From contig JAGYIT010000012.1 of NCBI GenBank assembly GCA_018402445.1, forward strand, positions 22,407 to 86,406: a stretch of 64,000 bases of DNA, read 5' to 3'. The stretch is from Akkermansiaceae bacterium. Its GTDB lineage: Bacteria; Verrucomicrobiota; Verrucomicrobiia; Verrucomicrobiales; Akkermansiaceae. This document shows, piece after piece, positions 1 through 9,201 of the stretch; position 1 is the first letter of the stretch; each line of letters opens with the position of its first letter. The notes under the pieces are model-generated. The model was given only the letters and a program-made list of their open reading frames with translations. It was not told the origin of the DNA and made no database searches. A program made the position numbers and the translations under genes.

Positions 1-657
1 AATTTCGAGATATTCAAAGCTCCCGACTTCATCGCTGCCGCTCTCTTGCACCTGCCTCCCAAGGGTCAACAAACGGTCCGCTACTATGGCGTATATTCCA
101 ACAAGATCCGCGGACGAGTCGCGGACAAATCACCGTCCTTGATCACTGAGAGCGCAGTTAGTCCTTCAATTGCTTCTGGAAATCAAACATCAACAATCGT
201 CAATTATCAATCGGAGTTCCTACTCGTCGCCCCACCACCCAAACGCAGCGCCCGACTCATGCGCCCCTTGTGGCGTGATCTCATCCTACAGGTGTGGGGC
301 GGCGATCCGCTCGAATGTCCCTGCTGCCACGGCACGATGAAGATCATGCGGCCTGTGCTGAAGTGTGAGGAAGTGGAATTTTTCCTACGCCTTCACGGTT
401 TGTGGGAGGGGCTGGTCAACTTGCCTCGACCGCCGCCGCCACCTTTCGATATCGAGAGTCTCCAGCGCATCGAGCCGCCCTGGCGAGCCATCAAGGAATG
501 GATCCCGGACGACGAACCCAACCTGAATGGGTTCAATCAGCCGAGGAACGCACGAATCCAATCTCAGGATTTCGATGACATCGACCAGAGTCCCACATGG
601 CAGGCACCCGAAATCCTTTTGGACGAAGGTCGAACGCTGGTTCTCGAATACATCTGA
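1..657 (+). CDS. IS91-family (Y2/IS801-like) transposase, C-terminal part
   Basis: The reading frame is open from the first base, so this is the 3' part of a longer gene. The early stretch KGQQTVRYYGVYSNKIRG matches the conserved region near the end of IS91/IS801-type rolling-circle transposases, where a similar tyrosine-rich segment is followed by a variable linker. A zinc-binding-like CPCCHGTMK motif follows, preceded by LWRDLILQVWGGDPLE, also typical of this family's C-terminus. The catalytic HUH part would lie upstream of the window. The C-terminal tail after residue about 140 is less conserved and proline rich. IS91-type elements move by rolling-circle replication and can carry adjacent DNA, which matters because a repeat that recurs at rearranged sites begins about 195 bases downstream. 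Family assignment is fairly secure; whether the element is intact is unknown. Confidence 0.75.
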   Translation, partial: NFEIFKAPDFIAAALLHLPPKGQQTVRYYGVYSNKIRGRVADKSPSLITESAVSPSIASGNQTSTIVNYQSEFLLVAPPPKRSARLMRPLWRDLILQVWGGDPLECPCCHGTMKIMRPVLKCEEVEFFLRLHGLWEGLVNLPRPPPPPFDIESLQRIEPPWRAIKEWIPDDEPNLNGFNQPRNARIQSQDFDDIDQSPTWQAPEILLDEGRTLVLEYI

Positions 658-683
658 CCCGCCCGGCGGAAAAAAACAACCGA

Positions 684-704
684 TGCCAAAAAAAAATCTT
701 GGCA
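684..704. other. Small hairpin downstream of the IS91 transposase
   Basis: TGCCAA at 684-689 pairs with TTGGCA at 699-704 around an A-rich loop. It lies 27 bases after the transposase stop and could be part of the IS91 end or a weak terminator. Bases 658-852 otherwise show no gene. Confidence 0.3.
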
Positions 705-852
705 AAGCGGCTTGGAGAGCTACGTTTGCTGCGAATGAATTTGACCGTCAAAACCAGAAACGGCCATTGCAGTAATCCTGTTGCGTCGCGTTTTTCTTCA
801 CTGATCACTGCTAACTCGGCACTTTTCACTTCTTCCTACCCCCTTTTCCCCC

Positions 853-933
853 GCAACCCCCTTTTCCCCGCCCTCCGGTCTGGCCACCGGCTCCTTTAAC
901 GGCCTTCACCCCAAAAGCAAATTCCTAGCATTA
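853..933 (+). repeat. Junction-associated repeat, copy 1
   Basis: These 81 bases are identical to 4761-4841. They begin with GCAACCCCCTTTTCCCCGCC and end with AGCAAATTCCTAGCATTA. Two further, more diverged copies (24283-24418 and 42768-42843) share the start, about ACAACCCC-NN-TTTCCCCGCCCT, and the end, AGCAAATTCCT-GC, with a variable middle. A second, partial ATTCCTAGCATT follows directly. This copy sits between the IS91 transposase end and the secreted gene at 970. Confidence 0.8.
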
Positions 934-969
934 ATTCCTAGCATTTATTAAGGTGGCCTCCGCTTCTTG

Positions 970-3639
970 ATGAGATTTCCAACACACCTCCCGCTACCCG
1001 CAGGCCTGCTATACGCGGCCATGATGGTGTGGATCCCGCTGGCTCACGGGGAGGAAGCCGACGGGACTCTCGCGACCTTGGAGGAGGGACTGGGTTCCAT
1101 CGACAAGGAGGCTTCGGCCGCCCGCCAGCGCCTGGCCATCCGCCGGGTGATCCGCGACGCAGAGGAAGTCTTAAAGCAGGCCGGCGACCATCCGCGGCGT
1201 TGGGCGAGGCTCGAGTTCCTGTTTCGCGCGCGGCAGCGACTTGTCGCGATCGATGATGACAGAAAACACCGCGACGCGCTGCTCGAGACCTGCCGGGAAT
1301 TGGTCAAGGCACCCGACGGGTTCGCCGAACTCAAGCTCACGGCCGATCTGCTTCTCTCCCAGGTCGAGCAAGCGAAGCGTGGCAATGACCCGGTCGCGCG
1401 CGCCGACGCCCTGCGGCCTTTCGTGGAGCGTTACGTGGGCACCCCCGCCGGACCCAAGGCGCTGCAGACGGCCACCATCATGGCTTTCGAATTCGGAGAC
1501 AGTCGTCTGACCAGCGATCTGCGCGAGACCATGGACGTCCATTACGGGGCCGATCACGGGATGATCGCCTTCCAGCGCGAAAAATTCCCGGGAGAAATTT
1601 TTGGCGCACCCTTTGCCGGCATCCTCGAACGATCCGACGGCAAGCTCATGCGCTTCCCCATGGACGTGTTCGGCCGCTCCGCTTACGTGCTGTTCTGGTC
1701 GAAGGAGGATGAGGGAATGCGGCATGCGGAACAGCTCGCCAAAGCCTACGAAGGAATGCGGGAAGAGCTCACCGGCCGCCTGACCGTGCTCAGTTGCAAT
1801 CTCGACGATCTGGATGACGCGGGCGAGTCCATCATCCGGGGCCTGGGGATGGACTGGCCGTGCCTCCGTCTGCCGGGTGGCCGCGAAAACGAATTTTTCC
1901 AGACCTACGCCGCGAACGATCCTTTTCTGCTCCGGCTCAGCGCCACCGCCCAGGCGGCCATCGCGATGGGTGGTGTCCGCCGCCACAAGGAAGACGGCTC
2001 GTTGAACTACGAGGACACACTCGGATCCGACATGACTCGTCCGTGGACGGAGCTGGTTTACTCCTCCCATCTGAATGCCATGAGCGCCGGTGAATTCCTG
2101 GTCATCGACCCTCTGGAAACGCTCGATCCCGCCGTGCCCCCGGAGCTTAAAGCCCGGCCCGGCGCGACCGCCCTGGAACGCGATGCCAACTGCGTTCCAG
2201 CAGAAACGCTGCTGGAGATCCAGGCCTGTTTCATCGCGCCTCCGATGCGCCACCAGCTCTCCCATGCGGAACAGCTTGCCAACCTGCGCAAGGCGGTGGA
2301 TCTGTGCCGCAAGGCCATCGCCGCCCACACGGACGCCCCCGACCTCTGGATCGTGCGCAACCGCCTCATCGTCGCCCTCATGGGACTGTGGAAGACCGGG
2401 GCGGATATTGCCCGTCTCGAAGACGCTTTCGCCGAAGCCAAGAACGCCATCGACGCGGGATATCCGGGTGGCTGCGATGTCGTCGCCCGTTTCTGCCTCG
2501 CCCGCCAAGCCCTGCGCGACCCCGAAGCGGACCCGGGAAAAGTCATCGACACCTTTATCGCCGAAGCGGGTGGAGAGAAAGCCGGCGGTTCCGTTTTCGC
2601 ATCCGCCTGCATGCTCGCTCTCGATACCGGCGACCAGGTTCGCTACGGGAAATACCGCGACATCATTCTGAAGAATCACACCGAGGATCCGATGATGTGG
2701 CTCGCCACCTCCTTCCTCCTCGATCGCTACCACCAGTATTGGATGTTCCAGGTGCCCTACACCTTCGGGTGGATCTATCATATCCGGGAAGGCAATTTCA
2801 TCACCGATGGTCATTCCGAGCAAGCGAACCGCCTGATCAAAGCCGAACTTAAAGATGCCGATGGCAACCCCTTCCGCATTCCCGAAGACCTGACCGCCGA
2901 CTATACCGCCATCCTGTTCACGGTTTCGCCTCCCTGGAGCAGCAAGCGCGACGACGGCCTGCCCCCCGCACCCGGGAATTCGATTCTCAACGTGGCTCCG
3001 TTTGTCGAAGCACGTCCCGGCAAGGATGTGCAGGTCTGCTTGGCCATGTTGGGCGAATTGCCCTACGACGGCACCTTCACGGACCGCTCCAAAAAGGAGG
3101 TGCCCTGCACGATGCTCGCCGTGCCGGGTGGATTGGAAAACCCGCTGGTCCACCGTCTCGGCATGCCGTCTCTCGACAAAGGTTTCAACGCAGTGTTGCT
3201 CGACAAAACCGGCCGGATCCTGATTACGAACTCCAGCCTGTCTCCCGAATCCACCCGCATCGGCAACACTTTTGGCAATATGGTCAGCAACGGCGTCACC
3301 AGACAGGATGAGCTGGAAGTCCTGTCCATGATCGAAAACGGGAAGGCCCAAGCGGCCAAGGAACTAATCCTCACCCTCGCTCCACATCTGGATCCCGACG
3401 CGGTCGATGGCAAGGGCCGAGAGATCAAACATCCGGAACAAAGCCTGTTCCACCTTCGGGCCCGAACCCGTGTCCACATGGCCCTCGAGCAGTGGGACAA
3501 AGCCCTCGCCGATGCCGAGCTCGTCTACTCCATCCGCGTCAAGATGGACGCCGACATGAGCCGCCGCAGCAAGCAACTGGACAAGGACGAAGCCCTGAGG
3601 GACTCTATTAGGTTGCGGATTCAAGGTCTCACGGACTGA
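970..3639 (+). CDS. Secreted protein with thioredoxin-like segment, function unknown
   Basis: An 889-residue protein with an N-terminal signal peptide (hydrophobic LLYAAMMVWIPLAHG, likely cut after HGEE). The ATG at 970 is preferred to the TTG one codon upstream. Residues about 215-330 resemble a peroxiredoxin/TlpA-like fold: a DGKLMRFPMDVFGRSAYVLFW strand pattern followed by a helix and strand, but no CxxC pair is visible, so a redox role is doubtful. The rest is helical and repeat-like, similar to tetratricopeptide-type arrays around residues 430-560 and 770-890. It would act outside the cytoplasm. It stands alone, between mobile-element debris and a RAYT gene. I do not recognise a named family; large secreted proteins of this composition are common in Verrucomicrobiota and Planctomycetota. 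Confidence 0.6.
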   Translation: MRFPTHLPLPAGLLYAAMMVWIPLAHGEEADGTLATLEEGLGSIDKEASAARQRLAIRRVIRDAEEVLKQAGDHPRRWARLEFLFRARQRLVAIDDDRKHRDALLETCRELVKAPDGFAELKLTADLLLSQVEQAKRGNDPVARADALRPFVERYVGTPAGPKALQTATIMAFEFGDSRLTSDLRETMDVHYGADHGMIAFQREKFPGEIFGAPFAGILERSDGKLMRFPMDVFGRSAYVLFWSKEDEGMRHAEQLAKAYEGMREELTGRLTVLSCNLDDLDDAGESIIRGLGMDWPCLRLPGGRENEFFQTYAANDPFLLRLSATAQAAIAMGGVRRHKEDGSLNYEDTLGSDMTRPWTELVYSSHLNAMSAGEFLVIDPLETLDPAVPPELKARPGATALERDANCVPAETLLEIQACFIAPPMRHQLSHAEQLANLRKAVDLCRKAIAAHTDAPDLWIVRNRLIVALMGLWKTGADIARLEDAFAEAKNAIDAGYPGGCDVVARFCLARQALRDPEADPGKVIDTFIAEAGGEKAGGSVFASACMLALDTGDQVRYGKYRDIILKNHTEDPMMWLATSFLLDRYHQYWMFQVPYTFGWIYHIREGNFITDGHSEQANRLIKAELKDADGNPFRIPEDLTADYTAILFTVSPPWSSKRDDGLPPAPGNSILNVAPFVEARPGKDVQVCLAMLGELPYDGTFTDRSKKEVPCTMLAVPGGLENPLVHRLGMPSLDKGFNAVLLDKTGRILITNSSLSPESTRIGNTFGNMVSNGVTRQDELEVLSMIENGKAQAAKELILTLAPHLDPDAVDGKGREIKHPEQSLFHLRARTRVHMALEQWDKALADAELVYSIRVKMDADMSRRSKQLDKDEALRDSIRLRIQGLTD

Positions 3640-3698
3640 AACCAAGCTGACCATGAGAAACTCCGTACACCTCCGCATCGTAGCTATGGCCGGGATCA

Positions 3699-3760
3699 CC
3701 ATTGCAAGATTCAAGATTCCCATTGTAAGATTCCCATTGTAAGATTCCAGGAAAAATGAC
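3699..3760 (+). repeat. Tandem 14-base repeats in the RAYT leader
   Basis: CCATTGYAAGATTC occurs at 3699-3712, 3720-3733 and 3734-3747, followed by CAGGAAAAATGACAGAAA. The same 14-mer plus a similar tail recurs at 40796-40830, where it cuts off a proS fragment. It lies 44-105 bases before the RAYT start and may be the element's left-end or target repeat. Confidence 0.65.
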
Positions 3761-3803
3761 AGAAATTCTTTGACTACGGGGAAAAGCCGGGCAGGGTGGG
3801 GGC

Positions 3804-5099
3804 ATGTCAGGCAAAAAAGGGACGAAGCGTTGGCTCACTCCGTGGGCGGAATCGGAGGACAGGGCGTCCGTTTACCATCTTACATCACGGGTGGTTGACC
3901 GGCGGTTCGTGTTCGGGGATGAGGAACGGGGGAGATTCCGCATGTTCATGCGGATGATGGAGAATTTCAGCGGATGCCGGGTGCTGTCCTACTGCGTTAT
4001 GTCGAACCACTTCCATGTCCTGCTTGAGGTTCCACCGATGCCGAAGGGTGGTTTGAGCGATGCGGAGCTTCTCAAGCGCTTGGGTGTTCTCTATGCCGAG
4101 AATTTCGTGAAAAGCGTGGCCGATGAGCTTGCCTCCGCACGGGAGGAAGGCGATGGCGAAGGGGGAAACCTGGAACTGGTTGCGGAGATCCATGGGCGTT
4201 TCACGCCCAGGATGCATGATTTGAGCGATTTCATGAAGACCCTCTTGCAGAGATTCACCCGTTGGTTCAACCGCACGCACAACCGCAAGGGAACCCTTTG
4301 GGAGGATCGTTTCAAGAGCGTGATCGTGGAGAGCGGAACGGCGGCGCGGACGATCGCAGCCTACATCGATCTCAATCCGGTGCGGGCGGGGATGGTTTCC
4401 GATCCTGCGGATTACCGATGGAGCAGCTACGGCGAGGCGGTGGGGGGCGGTGCCAAAGGCAACGGGAAGAAGGCGCGGGAAGGTCTTGTGCGAGCCTGCA
4501 TGAGCCACAAGGGAATCGGTTTCGAGGCGGAGAAATGGAAGGAGGTTTCAAGGATCTACCGCCGTGCCATGGGCATGGCACTGGGGCGGAAGAATCCGCA
4601 GACACAAGACTTGGAGACACAAGACACAAGAAAAGAAGATAGGACGGCGGGAATGAATGATGCGGAGTATTTGGAGGCCGGGGCAGACAGGCGTCAGCCC
4701 CTCCCTGAGCTTTCGATGGCCGCGATGCTGATGAAGCGGGTGAGGTATTTCACGGACGGGGCAACCCCCTTTTCCCCGCCCTCCGGTCTGGCCACCGGCT
4801 CCTTTAACGGCCTTCACCCCAAAAGCAAATTCCTAGCATTAGAAACCGATGAATCCCGCGCCAAATGGGCATTCCGAGAGGTCACCGGAAAATCCCCTAA
4901 TTCAAAGCAACTCCCCATTCTTCTAGAACTCATCTCCGAACAACGCGAATCTTTCACTTCGAAATCCTCCGATGCCGCCGCTCTTCTAAAGGTCGGCGAC
5001 TCGAAACCCGACCCCTCCCTCGATCCGGTCGAGTCCGCCACCTTCGCCTCCCTTGCCCAAGCCCTCCTCAACCTCGACGCCAACATCACCCTCCGCTGA
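3804..5099 (+). CDS. RAYT (REP-associated tyrosine transposase) fused to a DUF1553 fragment
   Basis: Residues 1 to about 320 form a Y1/HUH transposase of the RAYT type: SNHFHVLLEVP carries the HUH histidines, and AAYIDLNPVRAGMV carries the conserved tyrosine helix seen in TnpA-REP proteins. These proteins nick and move short REP hairpins and are often domesticated. The RAYT frame normally continues past YFTDGA, but here a copy of the 81-base junction repeat (4761-4841) enters at that point. It is read through in frame and followed by about 85 residues (ETDESRAKWAFREVTGKS onward) that match the C-terminus of the DUF1553 protein ending at 8423. The single open frame is therefore a chimera. The catalytic core is complete; the normal RAYT tail is missing. 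A related truncated tail lies at 61528-61863. Confidence 0.8.
   Translation: MSGKKGTKRWLTPWAESEDRASVYHLTSRVVDRRFVFGDEERGRFRMFMRMMENFSGCRVLSYCVMSNHFHVLLEVPPMPKGGLSDAELLKRLGVLYAENFVKSVADELASAREEGDGEGGNLELVAEIHGRFTPRMHDLSDFMKTLLQRFTRWFNRTHNRKGTLWEDRFKSVIVESGTAARTIAAYIDLNPVRAGMVSDPADYRWSSYGEAVGGGAKGNGKKAREGLVRACMSHKGIGFEAEKWKEVSRIYRRAMGMALGRKNPQTQDLETQDTRKEDRTAGMNDAEYLEAGADRRQPLPELSMAAMLMKRVRYFTDGATPFSPPSGLATGSFNGLHPKSKFLALETDESRAKWAFREVTGKSPNSKQLPILLELISEQRESFTSKSSDAAALLKVGDSKPDPSLDPVESATFASLAQALLNLDANITLR
4761..4841 (+). repeat. Junction-associated repeat, copy 2
   Basis: Identical over 81 bases to 853-933. It lies inside the RAYT reading frame, exactly between the RAYT part and the DUF1553-derived part, and is translated as a proline/serine-rich linker (PFSPPSGLATG). 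Confidence 0.85.
4842..5099 (+). pseudogene. Duplicated C-terminal fragment of a DUF1553 gene
   Basis: The encoded 85 residues align without gaps to the last 84 or so residues of the gene at 5325-8423, including SDAAALLKVGDSKPDP and a shared final NITLR. Differences spread over the segment show that the copy is not recent, or came from a paralogue. It has no start of its own and is read only as the tail of the RAYT fusion. It follows directly on a junction repeat. Confidence 0.8.
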
Positions 5100-5184
5100 A
5101 CTCCCAACCTTCAGAATTCAACTGCCAAAAACTCTCCAGCCCACACAAAAAGCTCTCCAGCCCCAACGGGGCGACTCATGCCAG

Positions 5185-5203
5185 CCCAGGGCAGCGCCCC
5201 GGG
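5185..5203. other. GC-rich hairpin in the gap before the DUF1553 gene
   Basis: CCCAGGGC at 5185-5192 pairs with GCCCCGGG at 5196-5203, with one mismatch. A run of six A follows on the + strand, so it is not a canonical terminator in either direction. The rest of 5100-5324 shows no gene. Confidence 0.35.
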
Positions 5204-5324
5204 AAAAAACATCACACGAATCCCGGGCAAGCAAACGCCTCCGCCACCGATCCACGCCGCCGCAGCCCCAGACCCCGGAAGTCCTTGTTAAGATCAACCC
5301 GATCTCATCCGTAAGAATCCAACC

Positions 5325-8300
5325 TTGAAACCTTTTCTCTCATTTCTTCCGTTGCTTGCCGCCACGCAGTTCTCACACGCTGCTGAGAAAATTTCCTACG
5401 CCCGCGAGATCCTGCCCATCCTCTCGGAAAACTGCTTCCACTGCCACGGCCCCGACAAGGAAAACCAGAAGGCCGACCTCCGGCTCGACATCCGTGCCGA
5501 TGCCATCGAAGCCTTCGCGTGGGATCCCGAAAAACCGGAAAAATCCGAAGCCCTGATCCGCATCTTCTCCGACGACGAGGACGAGGTCATGCCACCGCCC
5601 GACTCCCACCGGAGCCTTACGGACAAGCAAAAAAAACTGATCAAAACCTGGATCGAACAAGGCGCCGAATACGAAACCCATTGGGCCTTCGTCGCTCCGC
5701 CAAAAGCGATCCCCGTCCCTGAAACGAAAAGCGAATGGGTGAAGAACCCGATCGACGCTTTCATTCTCGATAGGCTTGAAAAAGAAACGCTAGTTCCATC
5801 CCCACCTGCCACGCCGGAGCGCTGGCTGCGCCGCGTCACCTTCACCCTCACCGGCCTTCCTCCGACCCAAGCGGAGATCGACGCCTTTCTAACAGATACA
5901 TCGCCTTCCGCGAAAGAGGCCGTCGTGGACCGCCTGCTGGGCTCGCCGCGTTTCGGCGAGCACATGGCCACCCCGTGGCTCGATGTCGCGCGATACGCGG
6001 ATTCCTTCGGCTACCAGGCGGACGTTGATACCGAGGCATGGCCCTACCGCGACTGGGTGATCCGTGCCTTCAACGAAAACCTGCCGCTCGACGATTTCAT
6101 CATCCAGCAGCTCGCCGGCGATCTGCTGCCGGGTGCGACGCGCGACCAGAAACTCGCCACCGCCTTCAACCGCATCCACCGCAAGACCAACGAGGGAGGA
6201 GCTGTTCCCGAGGAAATGCGGCAGGACGGCATCTCAGACCGCGTCCACACCACCGGCACCACCTTCATGGCCCTCACCTTCGAGTGCGCCCGCTGCCACG
6301 ACCACAAATACGATCCGATCTCCGCGAAGGACTACTATTCGATGGCCGCCTTTTTCAACAGCATCGACGAGTTCGGGATCATGGGTTGGAAGACCGGGGT
6401 CACCGCCCAGCCGGCGCTCGCCCTGCCCACGCCGGAGCAGGAGAAAAACCTCGACGCGCTGGAACAGGCGATCACCGCCGCGGAAGCGGAACTCGAGGCC
6501 CGCATGGCGGGAGCCGAAGCGGATTTCCAGAAATGGCTTTCCTCCGAAAAAACCTTTCAGGAAGCCGACCTCGCCGGGCGTTTCTCCTTCGACGGCGATG
6601 CCAAGGCGGCTTCGGCAAACACCGTGGATCCAAAGCAGTCCGCCAAGATTGGTGGCAACACGCTTGCCCCCGGACAAGCCGGAAACGGTGTCCTCACCAA
6701 TGGCGACGCGGCCTTGTCCATCCCGCACTTCGGCATCCGGCATGCCGACCAGCCCTTCTCCGTTTCCCTCTGGCTCAAGCCCGGCGAGGATTACCCGGTC
6801 GCCGTGGTGTTCGCCAATTCCACCTCCGCCGATGTCCCGTATTCCGGCTATGAGCTGCTTCTCGAAAACGGCCGACTCGCGTGGACGCTCACCCGCGAGT
6901 ATCCCGGAAACGCCGCGTCGATCGTCACAACCGGCAAGATCCCCACCGGCGAGTGGACCCACGTCGCCGTCACCAGCGATGGCTCGCGGCGTGCCTCGGG
7001 CTTGCGGATGTTCCTCAACGGCCAGCCCGCCGCGACCACCATCGCCTGCGATACCCTGACCCGCGATTTCACGGCCGCGAACTCGATCAGCTTCGCCGCC
7101 CGCTCCCGCTTCCCCGGCCTGCGCGGCGGGATGATCGATGGGGTCACCATCCACCTCCGCGCGATCACCCCGCTGGAGGTGCTCGCCATCCACAAGGATG
7201 CGCCGCTTGCGCAAACCCCCGCCGATCCCACGCTGCTACGCGATTACTACCTCTCCGCCATCGATCCCACCGCCCGCGAACTCACCGCGGAACTTTCCGC
7301 CGCCCGCGCCGCCTACCGGAACGAGCAGAACAAGGTCCGTGAGATCGTCACCATGCGCGAGAGCGCCGAGCCACGCCCGGCCCACATCCTTGCGCGCGGC
7401 GACTACACCATGCCCGGCGAAAAGGTGGAACGTGAAACGCCCGACTGGCTCCCGCCCTTTCCCGAAGGCCAGCCGCTCAACCGCCTCGGCTTCGCGAAAT
7501 GGCTGACCTCCCCCGATCACCCACTCACCGCCCGCGTCACCATCAACCGCATCTGGCAGGAAACCTTCGGCCAGGGCATCGTCGCGACTTCCGACAACTT
7601 CGGCCTCCAGGGCGAGCAGCCCTCGCATCCCGAGTTGTTGGATTGGCTCGCGCGCGACCTCATGAAGAATGGCTGGGACCAGAAACGCGCGATCAAACAG
7701 ATGGTTCTCTCCGCCACCTTCGCCCAGGACTCCGCCGCTTCCCCTGAACTCCGCGAGCGCGATCCCGCCAACGCTCTCCTCGCCCGCGGCCCCGCACGTC
7801 GCCTTTCCGCCGAGCAGCTCCGCGATTCCGCCCTCTCCCTTTCCGGCCTCCTCGTGGAAAAGGTCGGCGGCCCGCCGGTGAAACCCTACCAGGCTCCCGG
7901 CTCGATGTGGAAGACCCTCAACAGCTTCCTGCCGGAATATGCCCCCGACAAAGGCGAAGGCCTCTACCGCCGCTCGCTCTACACCTTCTGGCGGCGCACC
8001 ACCACCCCGCCGAACATGATGACCTTCGACACCGGCACCCGCGATGTCTGCGCCACCCGCCGCCAGGCAACGAACACCCCCCTCCAGCCGCTCGTCATGC
8101 TCAACGACCCGCAGTTCGTCGAGGCCGCCCGCAAGCTCGGCGAGCGCATCATGAAAGAGGGCGGTGCCACCGACGAATCCCGCGCGAAGTGGGGCTACCG
8201 CGAGGTCACCGGGAAAGCGCCCACCCCGGAGCAGCTCGCCATCCTGTTAGAGATCGTCGCCGGTCAGCGCGAGTTTTTCAAAACAAAGGCCTCCGATGCT

Positions 8301-8423
8301 GCCGCCCTGCTCAAGGTCGGCGACTCGAAACCCGACCCCGCCCTCGATCCAACCGAATCCGCAACCTTCGCCAGCCTCGCCCAAGCCCTCCTCAACCTGG
8401 ATAGGAACATCACACTCCGCTAA
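5325..8423 (+). CDS. PSCyt1/DUF1549/LamG/DUF1553 secreted cytochrome-like protein
   Basis: A 1032-residue exported protein with a short signal peptide ending near HAAEK. A planctomycete-type cytochrome c domain follows, with haem motif CFHCH at residues 37-41. Then come DUF1549 (about 130-350, including LRRVTFTLTGLPPT and a second CARCH motif), a concanavalin-like LamG insertion (about 410-610) and DUF1553 (about 710-1000, including LTARVTINRIWQETFG). These proteins are expanded in Planctomycetota and Verrucomicrobiota and are thought to act outside the cytoplasm in carbohydrate or sulfated-polymer breakdown, but no reaction is established. TTG at 5325 is the apparent start; a GTG or ATG was not found closer. 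The LamG insert suggests glycan binding. The usual DUF1501 partner does not follow here; a second pair lies at 49108-53477. Confidence 0.85.
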   Translation: MKPFLSFLPLLAATQFSHAAEKISYAREILPILSENCFHCHGPDKENQKADLRLDIRADAIEAFAWDPEKPEKSEALIRIFSDDEDEVMPPPDSHRSLTDKQKKLIKTWIEQGAEYETHWAFVAPPKAIPVPETKSEWVKNPIDAFILDRLEKETLVPSPPATPERWLRRVTFTLTGLPPTQAEIDAFLTDTSPSAKEAVVDRLLGSPRFGEHMATPWLDVARYADSFGYQADVDTEAWPYRDWVIRAFNENLPLDDFIIQQLAGDLLPGATRDQKLATAFNRIHRKTNEGGAVPEEMRQDGISDRVHTTGTTFMALTFECARCHDHKYDPISAKDYYSMAAFFNSIDEFGIMGWKTGVTAQPALALPTPEQEKNLDALEQAITAAEAELEARMAGAEADFQKWLSSEKTFQEADLAGRFSFDGDAKAASANTVDPKQSAKIGGNTLAPGQAGNGVLTNGDAALSIPHFGIRHADQPFSVSLWLKPGEDYPVAVVFANSTSADVPYSGYELLLENGRLAWTLTREYPGNAASIVTTGKIPTGEWTHVAVTSDGSRRASGLRMFLNGQPAATTIACDTLTRDFTAANSISFAARSRFPGLRGGMIDGVTIHLRAITPLEVLAIHKDAPLAQTPADPTLLRDYYLSAIDPTARELTAELSAARAAYRNEQNKVREIVTMRESAEPRPAHILARGDYTMPGEKVERETPDWLPPFPEGQPLNRLGFAKWLTSPDHPLTARVTINRIWQETFGQGIVATSDNFGLQGEQPSHPELLDWLARDLMKNGWDQKRAIKQMVLSATFAQDSAASPELRERDPANALLARGPARRLSAEQLRDSALSLSGLLVEKVGGPPVKPYQAPGSMWKTLNSFLPEYAPDKGEGLYRRSLYTFWRRTTTPPNMMTFDTGTRDVCATRRQATNTPLQPLVMLNDPQFVEAARKLGERIMKEGGATDESRAKWGYREVTGKAPTPEQLAILLEIVAGQREFFKTKASDAAALLKVGDSKPDPALDPTESATFASLAQALLNLDRNITLR

Positions 8424-8430
8424 TCCGATC

Positions 8431-9078
8431 ATGTACCCTTTCTCCAAACACTTCGCCATCACATGCTGCATCCTCCTTTCATGTCCGGCGTCCACGCTCA
8501 TGGCGGACGATGCGGCCAACCCCGCCCAAGCCGCCTACCCCAGGCCGTTTTCCCGCCCGCCTTCGATGGGCGTCGACTACGACACCTGGCGCGGCGCGAA
8601 AGGCCCTGACATCGGCATAGCCACCGTGAAGACCTATGGCACCGTCCACCGCAAGGAGGCCGCCCATGGCCGAACGGTTATGAAATCTGGCGCGAGGCGA
8701 TGGATTACCGCGTCTCCGGATACCGCTACACCCCAGCCCTCACCGTCGCGCAGATCAACGAAGCGCGCGGCTGGCTCTTCGACCGCAACCAACCCGTGAA
8801 AGGAAAGGAATCCATCGGCGGCCTGCTGGCGCTCGACGGGCGCATGGGCGAACCGGGGCAGGATCTACCTGCTTTACAGCTCGATGACCGAGCCCACCTG
8901 GCAGCGCGGGAACTACCTCGGGCGCATCGAGGTTTCCCGGCACGTCCCGCGGCGCACCCTCAAGCTCACGCTTTTCCACAGCAATCACCCGCTGACAGCT
9001 CCATGTAATCCGAAGTGCGCACGCACTTTTTTGCAATCGCCCATTCCCTGGGCCATCATGAATGCGCCCTGGCTGTGA
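8431..9078 (+). pseudogene. Secreted protein, broken by two apparent single-base deletions
   Basis: Starts 8 bases after the DUF1553 stop with a signal peptide (MYPFSKHFAITCCILL). The frame runs to about residue 80 (VKTYGTVHRKEAAHG), continues one frame over as NGYEIWREAMDYRVSGYRYT, then again one frame over as RIYLLYSSMTEPTWQRGNYL. Adding one C at 8670-8671 and one G at 8855-8858 would join all three parts into one protein of about 210 residues. The end is uncertain. I do not recognise the family; the last part resembles the final strands of sugar-binding or sialidase-like proteins, but this is weak. It may be a real decayed gene or an intact gene with assembly indels. Its position suggests it was transcribed with the gene before it. 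Confidence 0.55.
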
Positions 9079-9117
9079 GTGGCGCACGATGCCACGGCGG
9101 GACGTAGCCCGGAAACA

Positions 9118-9136
9118 ATTACCTAAAAAGTAATAG
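9118..9136. promoter_or_regulatory. Candidate operator, ATTAC-N7-GTAATAG, site 1
   Basis: ATTAC (9118-9122) and GTAAT (9130-9134) form an inverted repeat with spacer CTAAAAA, followed by AG. Near-identical sites lie at 16076-16094 (just upstream of the GntR-type regulator gene) and 18827-18846 (upstream of the esterase operon). This one lies 66 bases before the pilin-like gene at 9202. Confidence 0.7.
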
Positions 9137-9201
9137 CTGGTGGATGCTAAATCACTTCCAATCACCAGTTCCCATCGTAAGGATGTGGTTACAAAGTAGC
9201 C

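Noticed and set aside
1171..3351. A 726-residue open frame on the - strand opposite the secreted protein gene
   Set aside because: It lies wholly opposite a gene with a signal peptide and coherent composition; its sequence is low in recognisable structure and is explained by the high G+C third-position bias.
3699..3747. The three 14-base units as a CRISPR array
   Set aside because: No spacers between the units, only three copies, and no cas genes nearby.
5053..5328. Open frame in the gap before the DUF1553 gene
   Set aside because: Runs out of frame from the RAYT fusion end into the next start, with no start context and no recognisable product.
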